Assembly: GCA_902567765.1 (NCBI GenBank)
Contig: CACFNI010000004.1
Location: 1-64,000, forward strand
Origin: an uncultured Pelagibacteraceae bacterium
GTDB taxonomy: Bacteria; Pseudomonadota; Alphaproteobacteria; Pelagibacterales; Pelagibacteraceae
Reading direction: 5' to 3'
Length of the DNA: 64,000 bases
Positions 1 through 10,908 of this stretch are shown one piece after another. Position 1 is the stretch's first letter, and the number at the start of each line of letters is the position of its first letter. The translations under genes were made by a program, and so were the position numbers. Below the pieces are notes generated by a model. That model ran no database searches. It was not told the DNA's origin and saw only the letters and a program-made list of their open reading frames with translations.

Positions 1-519
1 ATTATTTGTAAAAAAAAAGGGGGTTTTAAGTCCTCCACCTATGTAGTAAAATAATTTTTTTTGTAACTCATTATTCTTTAATCTCATTTCAAAATTAGCT
101 GCTGATAAGTTACTACTCAATAAAAATTTTTCATATTTTGTTCTAGAAAATTTATTATTTTCATCAAAAAAGTTTGGATTTTTTCTTATGTTCTTTGCCA
201 GAGATTTTTCTGAGATTTTAAGATTTAAATCTTTTATTTCCATTTCAAGTAATTTTTCTGATATTAAAGTTGATACAAGTTGTTCAAGAACATTATTTTC
301 TAAATTTTCTCTTACTGTTTCTGTGTCAATATTAGAATTATTTAAAAAATTCATGAAATCCTGTGTTGAGATACTTTTGTTATTTATTTTTGCAACATTG
401 TTTGTATTTCCTGAATTGAATACTCCGCCCATGCCCCATAACACAAAAGGAACAATCATTATTACTAAAACAATTTTAGCAAGAAAGGTTTTTGAGAATT
501 TTCTAATATTATGTAGCAT
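1..519 (-). CDS. SurA/PpiD-like peptidyl-prolyl cis-trans isomerase, N-terminal part (runs off the window start)
   Basis: Reverse complement from ATG at 519 reads MLHNIRKFSKTFLAKIVLVIMIVPFVLWGMGGVFNSGNTNNVAKINNKSISTQDFMNFLNN..., a membrane-anchored SurA_N-type start; open to the window edge. Not in the ORF track because it is truncated. Confidence 0.8.
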   Translation of the reverse strand, partial: MLHNIRKFSKTFLAKIVLVIMIVPFVLWGMGGVFNSGNTNNVAKINNKSISTQDFMNFLNNSNIDTETVRENLENNVLEQLVSTLISEKLLEMEIKDLNLKISEKSLAKNIRKNPNFFDENNKFSRTKYEKFLLSSNLSAANFEMRLKNNELQKKLFYYIGGGLKTPFFFTNN

Positions 520-577
520 TGTAGTTTTTTAATTTATTGAACTATAAAAGACAAACCTATAGATTAAAATTTTCATT

Positions 578-1330
578 ATGACAAATAAATATATGTATTT
601 TATTGCTAATTGGAAAATGTATGGTGATTTAAAATCGCTTAATTCGTTAAATAAAGTTATTAAATTCACTAATACTAATAAAAGAAAAAAAATTAAGTTA
701 ATTTATTGCCCACCCTATACATTATTACAAGCATTTTATAAAAAAATTAAAAAAACAAGAATATTTCTTGGTGCTCAAAATTGTCATTATGAAATTTCTA
801 GTGGTCCTTTTACTGGATCTATAAGTCCTCAAATGTTAAAGAGAATTGGTTCAAGTTATGTAATTATAGGCCATTCAGAAAATAGATCTGAAGGCGAAAC
901 AGATAGTCAAATTAATAAAAAAATAAAATCTTGTATTGAGAGTGGATTAAAGGTTATTTTTTGTATTGGAGAGTCTTCTTTGCAGAGGGGAAAAAAACTT
1001 ACACAAAAAGTTCTTAAAAAACAAATTCTTAAAGGTTTATTAAAAGTAAGATTTTCGAATAATATTCTTCTCGCTTATGAACCTATTTGGTCTATTGGCA
1101 CAGGAAATGTTCCCAAAAACTATGAACTAAATAAAAACATAAATTTTATTAAACAAATTTTAAAAAATAAACATAAAATGAAAAACCCTAAAGTTTTGTA
1201 TGGTGGATCAGTAAACCCTAAAAACGTGAAAAATTTGGCATCAATTGAAGGTATAGATGGATTTTTAGTTGGTGGGGCCTCTCAAAATGCTAAAAATTTT
1301 ATTGATATAGTTAAAAAAACTATTATTTAA
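578..1330 (+). CDS. tpiA: Triosephosphate isomerase
   Basis: FIANWKMYG start, YVIIGHSENR, AYEPIWSIGTG, LYGGSVNPKN motifs. Confidence 0.97.
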   Translation: MTNKYMYFIANWKMYGDLKSLNSLNKVIKFTNTNKRKKIKLIYCPPYTLLQAFYKKIKKTRIFLGAQNCHYEISSGPFTGSISPQMLKRIGSSYVIIGHSENRSEGETDSQINKKIKSCIESGLKVIFCIGESSLQRGKKLTQKVLKKQILKGLLKVRFSNNILLAYEPIWSIGTGNVPKNYELNKNINFIKQILKNKHKMKNPKVLYGGSVNPKNVKNLASIEGIDGFLVGGASQNAKNFIDIVKKTII

Positions 1331-1335
1331 CATCC

Positions 1336-1638
1336 ATGGAAAATATATTGTTAATTCTTAACATCATTATTGCAATTGTTTTAGTTGCTCTTGTTTTAAT
1401 ACAAAAATCGGAAGGTGGCGCATTGGGTATTGGGGTTTCTCAAGAAAGTTTTATGTTTTCTAGATCTGCAGGAGATTTTTTTACTAAGGCTACAGCTGTA
1501 GTGGCTGCTTTATTTATAATTTGTAGTCTAAGTTTAACAATTATCTCAAGAGAAAATATTGTTTCTTCAACATCAGTTATAGACAAAACCGAGGAAAATA
1601 TGGTCGATGAGCCAAAAATTCCTGAAAATAACAATTAA
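1336..1638 (+). CDS. secG: Preprotein translocase subunit SecG
   Basis: Two-TM small protein, VLIQKSEGGALG motif, position after tpiA. Confidence 0.93.
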   Translation: MENILLILNIIIAIVLVALVLIQKSEGGALGIGVSQESFMFSRSAGDFFTKATAVVAALFIICSLSLTIISRENIVSSTSVIDKTEENMVDEPKIPENNN

Positions 1639-1678
1639 TCGTTTTCATTTTTAAATATATCAGCTATAACATAATTCC

Positions 1679-3295
1679 ATGGCGCGATATATTTTTGTCA
1701 CTGGCGGCGTGGTTTCATCACTTGGTAAAGGTCTTTCTTCAGCATCCTTAGCATATCTTTTAAAATCACAAGGTTATAAAGTTAGAATAAGAAAAATGGA
1801 TCCGTATTTAAATGTTGATCCAGGAACAATGAGCCCTTTCCAACATGGAGAAGTTTTTGTAACTGATGATGGAGCAGAAACAGATTTAGATCTTGGTCAC
1901 TACGAAAGATTTACAAATATAACAGCAAAAAAATCAGATAACATAACTACAGGAAGAATTTACAGCGACATAATTAAGAAAGAACGTAAAGGTAAATATT
2001 TAGGAAAAACTGTTCAGGTTATACCTCATGTCACGGATAGAATTAAAGAATTTATAAAAGGAGATATAAAAAATGAGGACTTTGTAATTTGTGAAATAGG
2101 TGGAACAGTAGGCGACATTGAAAGTTTACCTTTTGTAGAAGCTATAAGACAATTTTCAAATGAAGTTGGTAGGCAAAAAAGTTTGTTTATACATCTAACG
2201 CTTGTACCTTTTTTAAAATCATCAGATGAAATTAAAACTAAACCCACACAGCACTCAGTTAAAGAATTAAGAAGCCTTGGAATTCAACCAGATATAGTTA
2301 TTTGTAGATCTCAAAAACCTATACCATTAGACCAAAGAAAAAAAATCTCACTATTTTGCAATGTTTCAATTGATAATGTTATTGAGACAGTTGACGTTAG
2401 AACTATATATGAAGCTCCAATAAGTTTTTACAATGAAAAAATAGATAAACAGGTATTAAAATTTTTTAAATTAAAACCGAGAAAAAAAGTTAATTTAATA
2501 CCATGGAAAAAAATAACTAAGTCCGTTTTAAACAATAAAAAAATTGTTAATATTGCAATAATAGGGAAATATGTAAATTTAAAGGATGCATATAAATCTT
2601 TGGATGAAGCATTAATTCATGGTGGTATATCTAATAATGTAAAAATTAATTTAATAAGAATTGAATCTGATAATTTGAAATCAAATCAAATTAAAAAACT
2701 TTTAAAAAATATATCAGGTATTTTAATACCCGGTGGATTTGGCAAAAGAGGTACAGAAGGTAAGATATCGGCAATAAACTTTGCTAGAAAAAAGAAAATT
2801 CCTTTTTTTGGTATATGTTTTGGTATGCAAATGGCCGTAATAGAATTTGCAAGAAATGTCCTTAAAATAAAAAAAGCTGGTTCTAGTGAACTTGATAAGA
2901 AATGTTACCCTGTAATTGGTTTATTAAATGAATGGAATAAAGACGGAAAATTAATAAAAGGGACTAATAAAGAATTGGGTGGAACTATGAGGCTTGGTTT
3001 ATATGAAGCTAAATTAAGACATAATTCACTGATAAAAAAAATCTATAATTCAAGTACAATATTTGAAAGGCATAGACATAGGTACGAGGTGAACATTAAT
3101 TTAAAAGATAAATTTGAAAGTAAAGGAATGATTTTTTCTGGTATTTCTCCTGACGGTAAATTACCTGAAATAATTGAATTAAAAAACCATCCTTGGTTTG
3201 TGGGTGTTCAGTTTCATCCAGAATTTAAATCTAGACCTTTAACACCACATCCTTTATTCTCTTCATTTATCAAAGCTGCAAAATTCTATAAATGA
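1679..3295 (+). CDS. pyrG: CTP synthase
   Basis: [64 protein letters not shown]-terminal GATase GICFGMQ. Confidence 0.98.
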   Translation: MARYIFVTGGVVSSLGKGLSSASLAYLLKSQGYKVRIRKMDPYLNVDPGTMSPFQHGEVFVTDDGAETDLDLGHYERFTNITAKKSDNITTGRIYSDIIKKERKGKYLGKTVQVIPHVTDRIKEFIKGDIKNEDFVICEIGGTVGDIESLPFVEAIRQFSNEVGRQKSLFIHLTLVPFLKSSDEIKTKPTQHSVKELRSLGIQPDIVICRSQKPIPLDQRKKISLFCNVSIDNVIETVDVRTIYEAPISFYNEKIDKQVLKFFKLKPRKKVNLIPWKKITKSVLNNKKIVNIAIIGKYVNLKDAYKSLDEALIHGGISNNVKINLIRIESDNLKSNQIKKLLKNISGILIPGGFGKRGTEGKISAINFARKKKIPFFGICFGMQMAVIEFARNVLKIKKAGSSELDKKCYPVIGLLNEWNKDGKLIKGTNKELGGTMRLGLYEAKLRHNSLIKKIYNSSTIFERHRHRYEVNINLKDKFESKGMIFSGISPDGKLPEIIELKNHPWFVGVQFHPEFKSRPLTPHPLFSSFIKAAKFYK

Positions 3296-4119
3296 AAAGC
3301 AAAGTAGTAAACTGTAACGGTATAAAGATATCTAATAATAACAAAATGACCTTGATAGCAGGTCCATGTCAGCTAGAAAGTGAACAACATGCGATGGACA
3401 TGGCAGGAAAAATCAAAGAAATTGCAACTAAATTTAAAATTGGATTTATTTATAAAACTTCATTTGATAAAGCAAACAGAACAAGCCTAAAAGGAAAAAG
3501 AGGTGCAGGTTTAGAAAAATCATTACCAGTTTTTGATAAAATTAAAAAAGAATTAAATACTCCAATTTTAACAGACATTCATAATGAAGAGCAATGTTCA
3601 ATTGTTTCTAAACATGCTGATATACTTCAAATTCCAGCTTTTTTATGTAGACAAACAGACTTACTAATTGCCGCTGCTAAAACTAACAAAATTATAAATG
3701 TAAAAAAAGGACAATTTCTTGCACCATGGGATATGGTAAATGTAACAAAAAAGATTTCAGACTCAGGTAATGATAACATTTTGGTTACAGAAAGAGGTGC
3801 GAGTTTTGGATACAATACATTGGTTTCTGATATGAGATCGTTACCTATAATGGCAAAAAACGGTTATCCCGTTGTTTTTGATGCAACACATTCTGTTCAA
3901 CAACCGGGAGGTTTAGGTGAAAAAAGTGGAGGTCAAAGAGAATTTGTTGAATATTTATCTAGAGCGGCAGTGGCAGTTGGGGTTGCAGCAGTTTTTTTAG
4001 AAACACATCAAGATCCCGATAATGCTCCATCTGATGGCCCAAATATGGTTCCATTAAATAAATTAGAAAATTTAATTAATCAACTAGCAGAGATAGATAG
4101 TTTGGTTAAAAAAAATTAA
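3292..4119 (+). CDS. kdsA: 3-deoxy-8-phosphooctulonate (KDO-8-P) synthase
   Basis: [41 protein letters not shown] motifs. Confidence 0.96.
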   Translation: MKSKVVNCNGIKISNNNKMTLIAGPCQLESEQHAMDMAGKIKEIATKFKIGFIYKTSFDKANRTSLKGKRGAGLEKSLPVFDKIKKELNTPILTDIHNEEQCSIVSKHADILQIPAFLCRQTDLLIAAAKTNKIINVKKGQFLAPWDMVNVTKKISDSGNDNILVTERGASFGYNTLVSDMRSLPIMAKNGYPVVFDATHSVQQPGGLGEKSGGQREFVEYLSRAAVAVGVAAVFLETHQDPDNAPSDGPNMVPLNKLENLINQLAEIDSLVKKN

Positions 4120-5375
4120 TGAGTAAAATTACGAAAGTAATAGCACGTCAAGTTTTTGACAGTAGAGGAAATCCAACAATAGAAGCTGAAGTATTTTGTA
4201 AAAATTTAAGCTCATCAGCTATTTGTCCTTCTGGAGCTTCAACTGGAACATTCGAAGCTTACGAAAAAAGAGATAAAAATAATAAAAAATATTTAGGAAA
4301 AAGTGTTCTTAAATCTGTAGGTTTAGTAAATACGATAATTTCAAAAAAACTCAAAAATAAAAATGTACATAATCAAGAAAAAATTGACTCTTTTTTAATT
4401 AATTTAGATGGAACAAAACAAAAAACAAAATTTGGCGCAAATGCGATTTTATCTGTTTCAATGGCAGTTAAAAAACTTTCTGCAAAATTAAAAAAAATTC
4501 CTTTATATAAAGCTTTTTTATTAAAGAAAGATTTTAAATTACCTTATCCTTTAATGAACATTATTAATGGTGGAGCACATGCAGATAACGGTCTAAGAAT
4601 TCAAGAATTCATGATAAGACCAGATAAAGCAAAAAGTTTTTCTGAAGCTGTAAGAATTTCATTTTTGGTAATTCAAAACTTAAAAGGTTTGATTAAAAAT
4701 AAAGGTCTATCTACTTCCGTGGGCGACGAAGGTGGTTTTGCACCAAGGATAAGTAAAAATGAAGAAGCTCTAGATTTGATTGTTAGTGCAATAAATAAAG
4801 CAGGTTTCAGGAATGGTAGAGATGTTTCAATATGTCTTGATGTTGCAGCAAATGAACTTTTTAAAAAAAACCTTTACTCTATACACTCAAAGAAATTTGA
4901 AAGTGTTGAAAAATCGATAAAAAATTATGTTAAAATTATTAATAAATATAAAATTAAGTCAATCGAGGATCCTTTTTCTGAAAATGATTGGTCTTCATGG
5001 AGTAAATTAATGAATTCCATTAAAAAAACCCAAATTGTTGGTGATGATTTATATGTAACTAATTTAGAAAGATTAAAAAAAGGTTTTTTAAATAATTCAT
5101 CTAATGCTATTTTGATTAAACTCAATCAAATAGGAACTGTTTCAGAAACACTAGAGGTTATTAAGTTTGCACAGATAATTGGTTATGAGACAATAATTTC
5201 TCATAGATCAGGTGAAAGTGAAGATACTTTTATTGCAGATTTGGCCGTAGGAACAAACTCTAGCCAAATAAAAACTGGTTCATTATCAAGATCAGAAAGA
5301 GTTGCTAAATACAATCAATTACTGAGAATTGAAGAAAAGCTAGGAAAAAAGGCTAAAATGAATAAAATTCATTAA
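4119..5375 (+). CDS. eno: Enolase (phosphopyruvate hydratase)
   Basis: ARQVFDSRGNPTIEAEV, GASTGTFEA, SVGDEGGFAP, SHRSGESED motifs. Confidence 0.98.
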   Translation: MSKITKVIARQVFDSRGNPTIEAEVFCKNLSSSAICPSGASTGTFEAYEKRDKNNKKYLGKSVLKSVGLVNTIISKKLKNKNVHNQEKIDSFLINLDGTKQKTKFGANAILSVSMAVKKLSAKLKKIPLYKAFLLKKDFKLPYPLMNIINGGAHADNGLRIQEFMIRPDKAKSFSEAVRISFLVIQNLKGLIKNKGLSTSVGDEGGFAPRISKNEEALDLIVSAINKAGFRNGRDVSICLDVAANELFKKNLYSIHSKKFESVEKSIKNYVKIINKYKIKSIEDPFSENDWSSWSKLMNSIKKTQIVGDDLYVTNLERLKKGFLNNSSNAILIKLNQIGTVSETLEVIKFAQIIGYETIISHRSGESEDTFIADLAVGTNSSQIKTGSLSRSERVAKYNQLLRIEEKLGKKAKMNKIH

Positions 5376-5677
5376 TGTTTGCAAAAATAAAAAAAAACTA
5401 TTTTTTGATATTTTCTATTTTTTTTATACTTTATTTTTTAATAAGTTTTTTAGGTGGGGAAAGAGGTTTTTTTTCATATTTAAAAAAACATAATTATCTT
5501 GAAAGCTTAAAAAAGGAAGAAGATGTGCTTACTTTAAAAATAAAAAATATAGAAACAAAAAATTCATTGCTTACAGATAATTTAGATTTAGATTATATAG
5601 AATTTTTAATACGTGACAAATTTCTGCTAGGAAAAAAAAATGAGACAGTTTATATAATTAAGAATAATGACAATTAG
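5375..5677 (+). CDS. ftsB: FtsB/DivIC-like septum formation initiator
   Basis: Single N-terminal TM plus short coiled coil; conserved position directly after eno. Confidence 0.75.
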   Translation: MFAKIKKNYFLIFSIFFILYFLISFLGGERGFFSYLKKHNYLESLKKEEDVLTLKIKNIETKNSLLTDNLDLDYIEFLIRDKFLLGKKNETVYIIKNNDN

Positions 5678-6605
5678 GCATCCTGAAAAAGTAAACAAAC
5701 CTATCAATCCAATTAAAAAAAAACCCAAGTGGATTAAATCAACATTAACAAATAGCCAAGAATTTTTTTTAACAAAAACTATTGTTAATCAGCACAATTT
5801 AAAAACTGTTTGCCAAGAGGCAAATTGCCCAAATATTACGGAATGTTGGAGTAAGAGACATGCAACTTTTCTGATTATGGGAGATACCTGTACAAGAGCA
5901 TGTGCATTTTGCGATGTTATAACAGGTAAACCGAAAGCTCTTGATATCCAAGAACCATTTAAAATTGCGAGTGCTATAAAAAAATTAAATTTAAGACATG
6001 CAGTTATAACGTCAGTAGACAGAGACGACCTTGATGATGGTGGGGCAAAACATTTTCATGATGTAATAAAAGAAACAAGAAAACTTAATCCAAAAACAAC
6101 TATAGAGGTTTTAACTCCAGATTTTTTAAGAAAAGGTGATTCATATAAAAAAGTTATTAAAGCAAACCCAGATGTTTTTAATCACAACATTGAAACAGTT
6201 CCTAGTCTTTATAGAAAAGTCAGACCTGGATCTAGATATTTTGCTTCTCTTGAACTATTAAAAAATGCAAAAAAATTAAATAATAAGATTTTTACTAAAT
6301 CAGGATTAATGGTTGGATTAGGAGAGAATAAAGACGAAATTTTACAAGTAATGGACGATTTAATAACTGCAGAAGTAGATTTTTTGACAATAGGACAATA
6401 TTTACAACCTTCTGCTAAACATCATCCTTTAGTTAGATATTATGAGCCTGCAGAATTTATTGAGCTAAAGAACATAGCTAAGTCTAAAGGTTTTTTACTA
6501 GTTTCTTCTTCACCATTAACAAGATCTTCTTATCATGCAGATGAAGACTTTGCTAAACTTCAGAAAAATAGAATAAACCAAACTAATGCCCAAAGCATCA
6601 GTTAA
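5667..6605 (+). CDS. lipA: Lipoyl synthase
   Basis: [13 protein letters not shown] and [10 protein letters not shown] radical-SAM/auxiliary cluster motifs. Confidence 0.97.
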   Translation: MTIRHPEKVNKPINPIKKKPKWIKSTLTNSQEFFLTKTIVNQHNLKTVCQEANCPNITECWSKRHATFLIMGDTCTRACAFCDVITGKPKALDIQEPFKIASAIKKLNLRHAVITSVDRDDLDDGGAKHFHDVIKETRKLNPKTTIEVLTPDFLRKGDSYKKVIKANPDVFNHNIETVPSLYRKVRPGSRYFASLELLKNAKKLNNKIFTKSGLMVGLGENKDEILQVMDDLITAEVDFLTIGQYLQPSAKHHPLVRYYEPAEFIELKNIAKSKGFLLVSSSPLTRSSYHADEDFAKLQKNRINQTNAQSIS

Positions 6606-7035
6606 AAGATCTATTGAGTGTTCTAAAAAACAACTAATCGATTTAGTTCTTGATATAGAAAAATATCCAATTTTTGTTCCATTTTGCTTAGATGCAAAAA
6701 TATATGAAAAAAAAGAGCAAGGAGACTTTTTATTAATTATTGCAGATCTTACAATTGGAAAGGGACCTTTTAAGGACACTTATAAAAGTGATGTTAAATT
6801 TAACAAAAAAAAGGATACTATTTATGTAACTAATCTCGATGGACCTTTAAAATATTTAGAAAATAAATGGCAATTTAAGGAAGACAATAAAATTACAGAA
6901 GTTTCATTTGAAGTTGACTTTGAATTAAAAAACCGTTTTTTGAACATTGTTATGACCAAATCATTTCAGTTCGGTTTAGATAAAATTGCCGATGCATTTC
7001 AAAAAAGAGCTGAAGAATTATTTGGCAAAGTTTAA
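6586..7035 (+). CDS. RatA/COQ10-like START-domain protein
   Basis: [30 protein letters not shown] pattern of the COQ10/RatA family; follows lipA. Confidence 0.85.
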   Translation: MPKASVKRSIECSKKQLIDLVLDIEKYPIFVPFCLDAKIYEKKEQGDFLLIIADLTIGKGPFKDTYKSDVKFNKKKDTIYVTNLDGPLKYLENKWQFKEDNKITEVSFEVDFELKNRFLNIVMTKSFQFGLDKIADAFQKRAEELFGKV

Positions 7036-7491
7036 AATCAAATTTAATGCTTTATTAACTGTCGCTTTTTGAATAAGGGACCTTTTTTTATTTTTAAATA
7101 AATACTTTTTAACAAAGGTTTTATTGCCTTTTTTTATACCAATAAATACCAAACCAACAGGTTTTTGCTTAGTTCCTCCTTTAGGGCCTGCTATTCCGGT
7201 AATAGAAACAGATATATTTGTTTTAGAGATTCTATTTAAATTTTTAACCATAGACAAACAAGTTTCGTAGCTTACTGCTCCGTGTTTCGTTATAATTTTT
7301 TTTGGTACTTTAAGAACATTAATTTTGGAAGAATTTGAGTATGTGACTAAGCCAAGAGTAAATACTTTAGAGGACCCACTTATTGATGTAATAACACTTG
7401 AAAGAAGACCACCTGTACAAGACTCAGCAAAAGATATTCTATTTTTTTTTTTAATAAGCAACTTTACTATTTTTTTAGAAAGATTCATCAT
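7018..7491 (-). CDS. CinA C-terminal domain / PncC-type nicotinamide-nucleotide amidase
   Basis: RISFAESCTGGLLSSVITSISGSS..., SITGIAGPKGG motifs; stand-alone CinA-C. Confidence 0.9.
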   Translation of the reverse strand: MMNLSKKIVKLLIKKKNRISFAESCTGGLLSSVITSISGSSKVFTLGLVTYSNSSKINVLKVPKKIITKHGAVSYETCLSMVKNLNRISKTNISVSITGIAGPKGGTKQKPVGLVFIGIKKGNKTFVKKYLFKNKKRSLIQKATVNKALNLILNFAK

Positions 7492-7982
7492 GAGGTAATA
7501 ACCATATATAAAACAAGTACTGCCACAACATATAAACCTGCTGCAACATCATCCATAATAACTCCAAAACTATTTTTGAAATTTTTATCATAATAACTAA
7601 CAGGGTAAGGTTTAGCGATATCGAATATTCTAAATAATATGAACATTATAGAGTAAAAGGTTAACACTTGATTTATATCCTTAGATCCCTCATGTGCAAT
7701 TTCATAAAGACATATAGGAATAGATTGACCTATAAATTCATCAATAACAACTTCTTTAGGATCTTTGTTATCTAATTCTTTAATAAAAACATTTACAGCA
7801 TACAAAGATATAAAAAAAACAACAATTAAGGATATTAAAACAAAATTTGGTGAAATATTTATTATATGAAATAAAAAAAACAAAAATATAGTTGTTACTA
7901 ATGAAGCGATACTACCTGGGATTTTACTAATTTTTCCAATACCAAAAAGAGTTACAATGAAAAAAATAATTTTATTATTCAT
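7488..7982 (-). CDS. pgpA: Phosphatidylglycerophosphatase A
   Basis: GIGKISKIPGSIASL, PKEVVIDEFIGQ, FRIFDIAKPYPVSYYDK, MDDVAAGLY motifs. Confidence 0.92.
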   Translation of the reverse strand: MNNKIIFFIVTLFGIGKISKIPGSIASLVTTIFLFFLFHIINISPNFVLISLIVVFFISLYAVNVFIKELDNKDPKEVVIDEFIGQSIPICLYEIAHEGSKDINQVLTFYSIMFILFRIFDIAKPYPVSYYDKNFKNSFGVIMDDVAAGLYVVAVLVLYMVITS

Positions 7983-9090
7983 AATTTGTTACTGAAGTTA
8001 TTACTTCACAGGCAATAGCTTTTTCCTTTCCAATTAAACCTAATTTTTCAGTTGTTTTGCCTTTGATATTTATTTTATTAGGTGACAATTCGCAAATATT
8101 TGAAATAGTTTTTACAATTTTATTTTTATATTTTGAAATCTTAGGTGTTTGGGTAATAATATTTATATCAATATTATTTATAAAATAATTTTTTTTCTTA
8201 ATTTCATTTATTATTTTTTTTAATAAAATTGTAGATCTTATATTTTTAAACTTTTTATTTTTGTCTGAAAACCATTCGCCAATATCACCCATTTTACAAG
8301 CGCCTAGAATTGAGTCTATTATTGCATGTAGTACAGGATCTCCATCTGAATGCCCAAGTGTACCTAAATTAGATTTAATTCTTAAACCACCTAAATATAA
8401 TTTTCTCTTTGGAACTAATCTGTGTACATCAAAACCTATTCCATATTTTATATTGTGACTTTTTATAATATCAGATTTATAAGTGATTTTTTCGTTTTCA
8501 TTTTCGCCATTAATAAATTTTATTTTTTTATTTGCTTTAATAAAATAGTTAGCATCATCAGTAGCCTTAAAATTTTTACTATTTTGTAAATTATACAATT
8601 CTTTAAAATCGAAACCTTGTGGTGTTTGTGTAAGATAAAGGTAATTACGATTTAAATTTACAATTAGATTTCTACTTTTAAACTTTGCTGTATCTTTAGG
8701 TTTAAGAACTGGTATCACAGACTTATTTTTTTTAAGAGTCTCAACTATTTTATTTAACAACTTCAAAGAAAAATTTGGTCTCGCCGCATCATGAATTAAG
8801 ACTTTTTTAATTTTACTTTTACTAATACTTTTCAGACCACTATATGAAGATTCAGCGCGAGTTTTTCCTCCATAAATAATTTTAATATTTTTTTTATTAA
8901 TTTTATTAAGAAATTTTCTGTGTTTTTTATTTATAATCAGTAGGATTTTACTAATCTTTTTACACTTTTTTGCTTTATCTATTGAGTGTTGGACTATTGG
9001 CTTACCTTTATAATCAATATATGGTTTAGGTATATTCGAATTTAATCTTTTACTTTGGCCAGCTGCTAGTATTATAAAACAAATGCTCAT
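7975..9090 (-). CDS. ispDF: Bifunctional IspD/IspF (MEP cytidylyltransferase / MEcPP synthase)
   Basis: N-terminal ILAAGQSKRLN and LIHDAARP (IspD); C-terminal GIGFDVHRLV, LGHSDGDPVLHAIIDSILGA (IspF). Confidence 0.96.
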   Translation of the reverse strand: MSICFIILAAGQSKRLNSNIPKPYIDYKGKPIVQHSIDKAKKCKKISKILLIINKKHRKFLNKINKKNIKIIYGGKTRAESSYSGLKSISKSKIKKVLIHDAARPNFSLKLLNKIVETLKKNKSVIPVLKPKDTAKFKSRNLIVNLNRNYLYLTQTPQGFDFKELYNLQNSKNFKATDDANYFIKANKKIKFINGENENEKITYKSDIIKSHNIKYGIGFDVHRLVPKRKLYLGGLRIKSNLGTLGHSDGDPVLHAIIDSILGACKMGDIGEWFSDKNKKFKNIRSTILLKKIINEIKKKNYFINNIDINIITQTPKISKYKNKIVKTISNICELSPNKINIKGKTTEKLGLIGKEKAIACEVITSVTNYE

Positions 9091-9123
9091 TTATAAATTT
9101 TTATTTAGTTTATTTATTGCATA

Positions 9124-10908
9124 ATGTTGGATTTTATCAAAAAAAATATTTTCATATGTGTAATTTTTATAATTACACTATCTATTGGATTTTTGACATT
9201 TTTAACGTTTATCAATAAAAGTTTTATAGAATTAAACGAAACAAATCTTCAAACATTACTTGGATTAAACATTGTTTTATTGTTAATTTTTTTTGTTTTA
9301 ATATTCCTTGAAATAAAAAATGCCTTAAGATCGAATATTAATGTTAATGGATCCAAGGCTAACAAAAAATATATAGCTTTTTTTTCCTTATTTACTTTAA
9401 TACCATCTATATTAATTTCAATTTTTTCTTTATTTCTTTTTTCTTTCGCTCTCGAAAAATATTTTGATAATAAAATTACAACCGCCGTAAACAACTCATA
9501 TGAAATAGCAAAAAATTATGTTGATGATGTTAGAAACAAAATTGAGTCAGATATTGTACTTATTACTTTAGATTTAAATAAAAATGTAAATATTTTTTAT
9601 GATAATCCATCGAGATTTAAAAACCTTCTAATTACACAAAAGTATATAAGAGATGTAGATGAAATTCATTTAATTGATAGTTCAGGAAATCTTCTAGTTA
9701 CCACAAATACAAAAAAAAAAGATTTTATTCCACCAAATGAAAAAGCATTAGAAATGGTTTTTAACGATGAAAGACCACTCAAGATTATTAATGCATTCGA
9801 AAACAAATCATCAGCAATACAAAAACTAACTGCATATATTGATACATATGTTTATGTCGTAAAATATCTTGATGAAGAAATATCAAATTATTTAACAGAG
9901 TCTGAAGAAGCTATAAATTTTTATTATAGGGTAGAAGATAAAAGAACAGGCATCAGAATATCATTTATATTAATTTATCTAGTGGTTGTTTCTTTACTTC
10001 TATTTTTATCAATTTCAATTGCAATTAAATTTTCTTCTAGATTTTTCGTATCAATTTCTAACTTAATTTCTGCATCTCATAAAATTGGACAAGGAGATCT
10101 TGAAACCAAAGTTCCAGAAATTAAAACTGACAAAGAGTTAGAAATTTTGAATAAAAACTTTAATTATATGATTAACCAATTAAAGGATCAACAAGATAAA
10201 CTTTTGCTTCAAGAACGACATGAGGCTTGGAGTACAATTGCTAGAAAATTAGCTCATGAAATTAAAAATCCTTTAACTCCTATACAACTAACTATAGACA
10301 GGCTTAAGAATAAATATTCCGATATTGTAGATACTGAAAATAAAAAAAACTTTAACGAACATTTAAAAACAATTCATAAACAAATTGAACAAATTGAAAA
10401 GTTAGTTGATGAATTTTCTGACTTTGCGAGAATGCCTAAACCTGTTTTTAAAAGAATAAATTTGTTGAATATAATTAAGGATAACGTTTTTTTATTAAAA
10501 GAAATAGATAGCTCAATAAAAATTGAATTAACACATAACGAAAATGAGTATTTGTTTACATGTGATAGCGAGCAAATAAGCAGAGTCTTTTTTAATCTTG
10601 TTAAAAATTCAATAGAAAGTATTCAGGAAAAATCATCTAAAAATCCTGATTTTACAAAGAAAATTGATATAGTAATTGAGAACAAAAATGATTATATAAG
10701 CCTTACTATAACAGATGATGGACTTGGTTTTTCAGAAGAGAATTTAAGTAATATATTAAAACCTTATTACACAACAAAAAAAAAAGGAACTGGACTAGGT
10801 TTATCGATTGTTAACAAGATAATAAATGATCACAATAGTAAAATAAATTTTATAAAACAAAAAATTGGTGCAAAAATTATTATAAACTTCCCGAAAAATG
10901 GCAACTGA
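9124..10908 (+). CDS. ntrY: NtrY-like sensor histidine kinase
   Basis: N-terminal TMs, HAMP, HisKA (AHEIKNPLTPIQLTIDRL), HATPase (DDGLGFSEENL...GTGLGLSIV); adjacent to ntrX. Confidence 0.9.
   Translation: MLDFIKKNIFICVIFIITLSIGFLTFLTFINKSFIELNETNLQTLLGLNIVLLLIFFVLIFLEIKNALRSNINVNGSKANKKYIAFFSLFTLIPSILISIFSLFLFSFALEKYFDNKITTAVNNSYEIAKNYVDDVRNKIESDIVLITLDLNKNVNIFYDNPSRFKNLLITQKYIRDVDEIHLIDSSGNLLVTTNTKKKDFIPPNEKALEMVFNDERPLKIINAFENKSSAIQKLTAYIDTYVYVVKYLDEEISNYLTESEEAINFYYRVEDKRTGIRISFILIYLVVVSLLLFLSISIAIKFSSRFFVSISNLISASHKIGQGDLETKVPEIKTDKELEILNKNFNYMINQLKDQQDKLLLQERHEAWSTIARKLAHEIKNPLTPIQLTIDRLKNKYSDIVDTENKKNFNEHLKTIHKQIEQIEKLVDEFSDFARMPKPVFKRINLLNIIKDNVFLLKEIDSSIKIELTHNENEYLFTCDSEQISRVFFNLVKNSIESIQEKSSKNPDFTKKIDIVIENKNDYISLTITDDGLGFSEENLSNILKPYYTTKKKGTGLGLSIVNKIINDHNSKINFIKQKIGAKIIINFPKNGN

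Noticed and set aside
188-532. Plus-strand 114-aa ORF at the window start
   Set aside because: Antisense to the SurA/PpiD-like gene on the minus strand, which has clear protein-family features.
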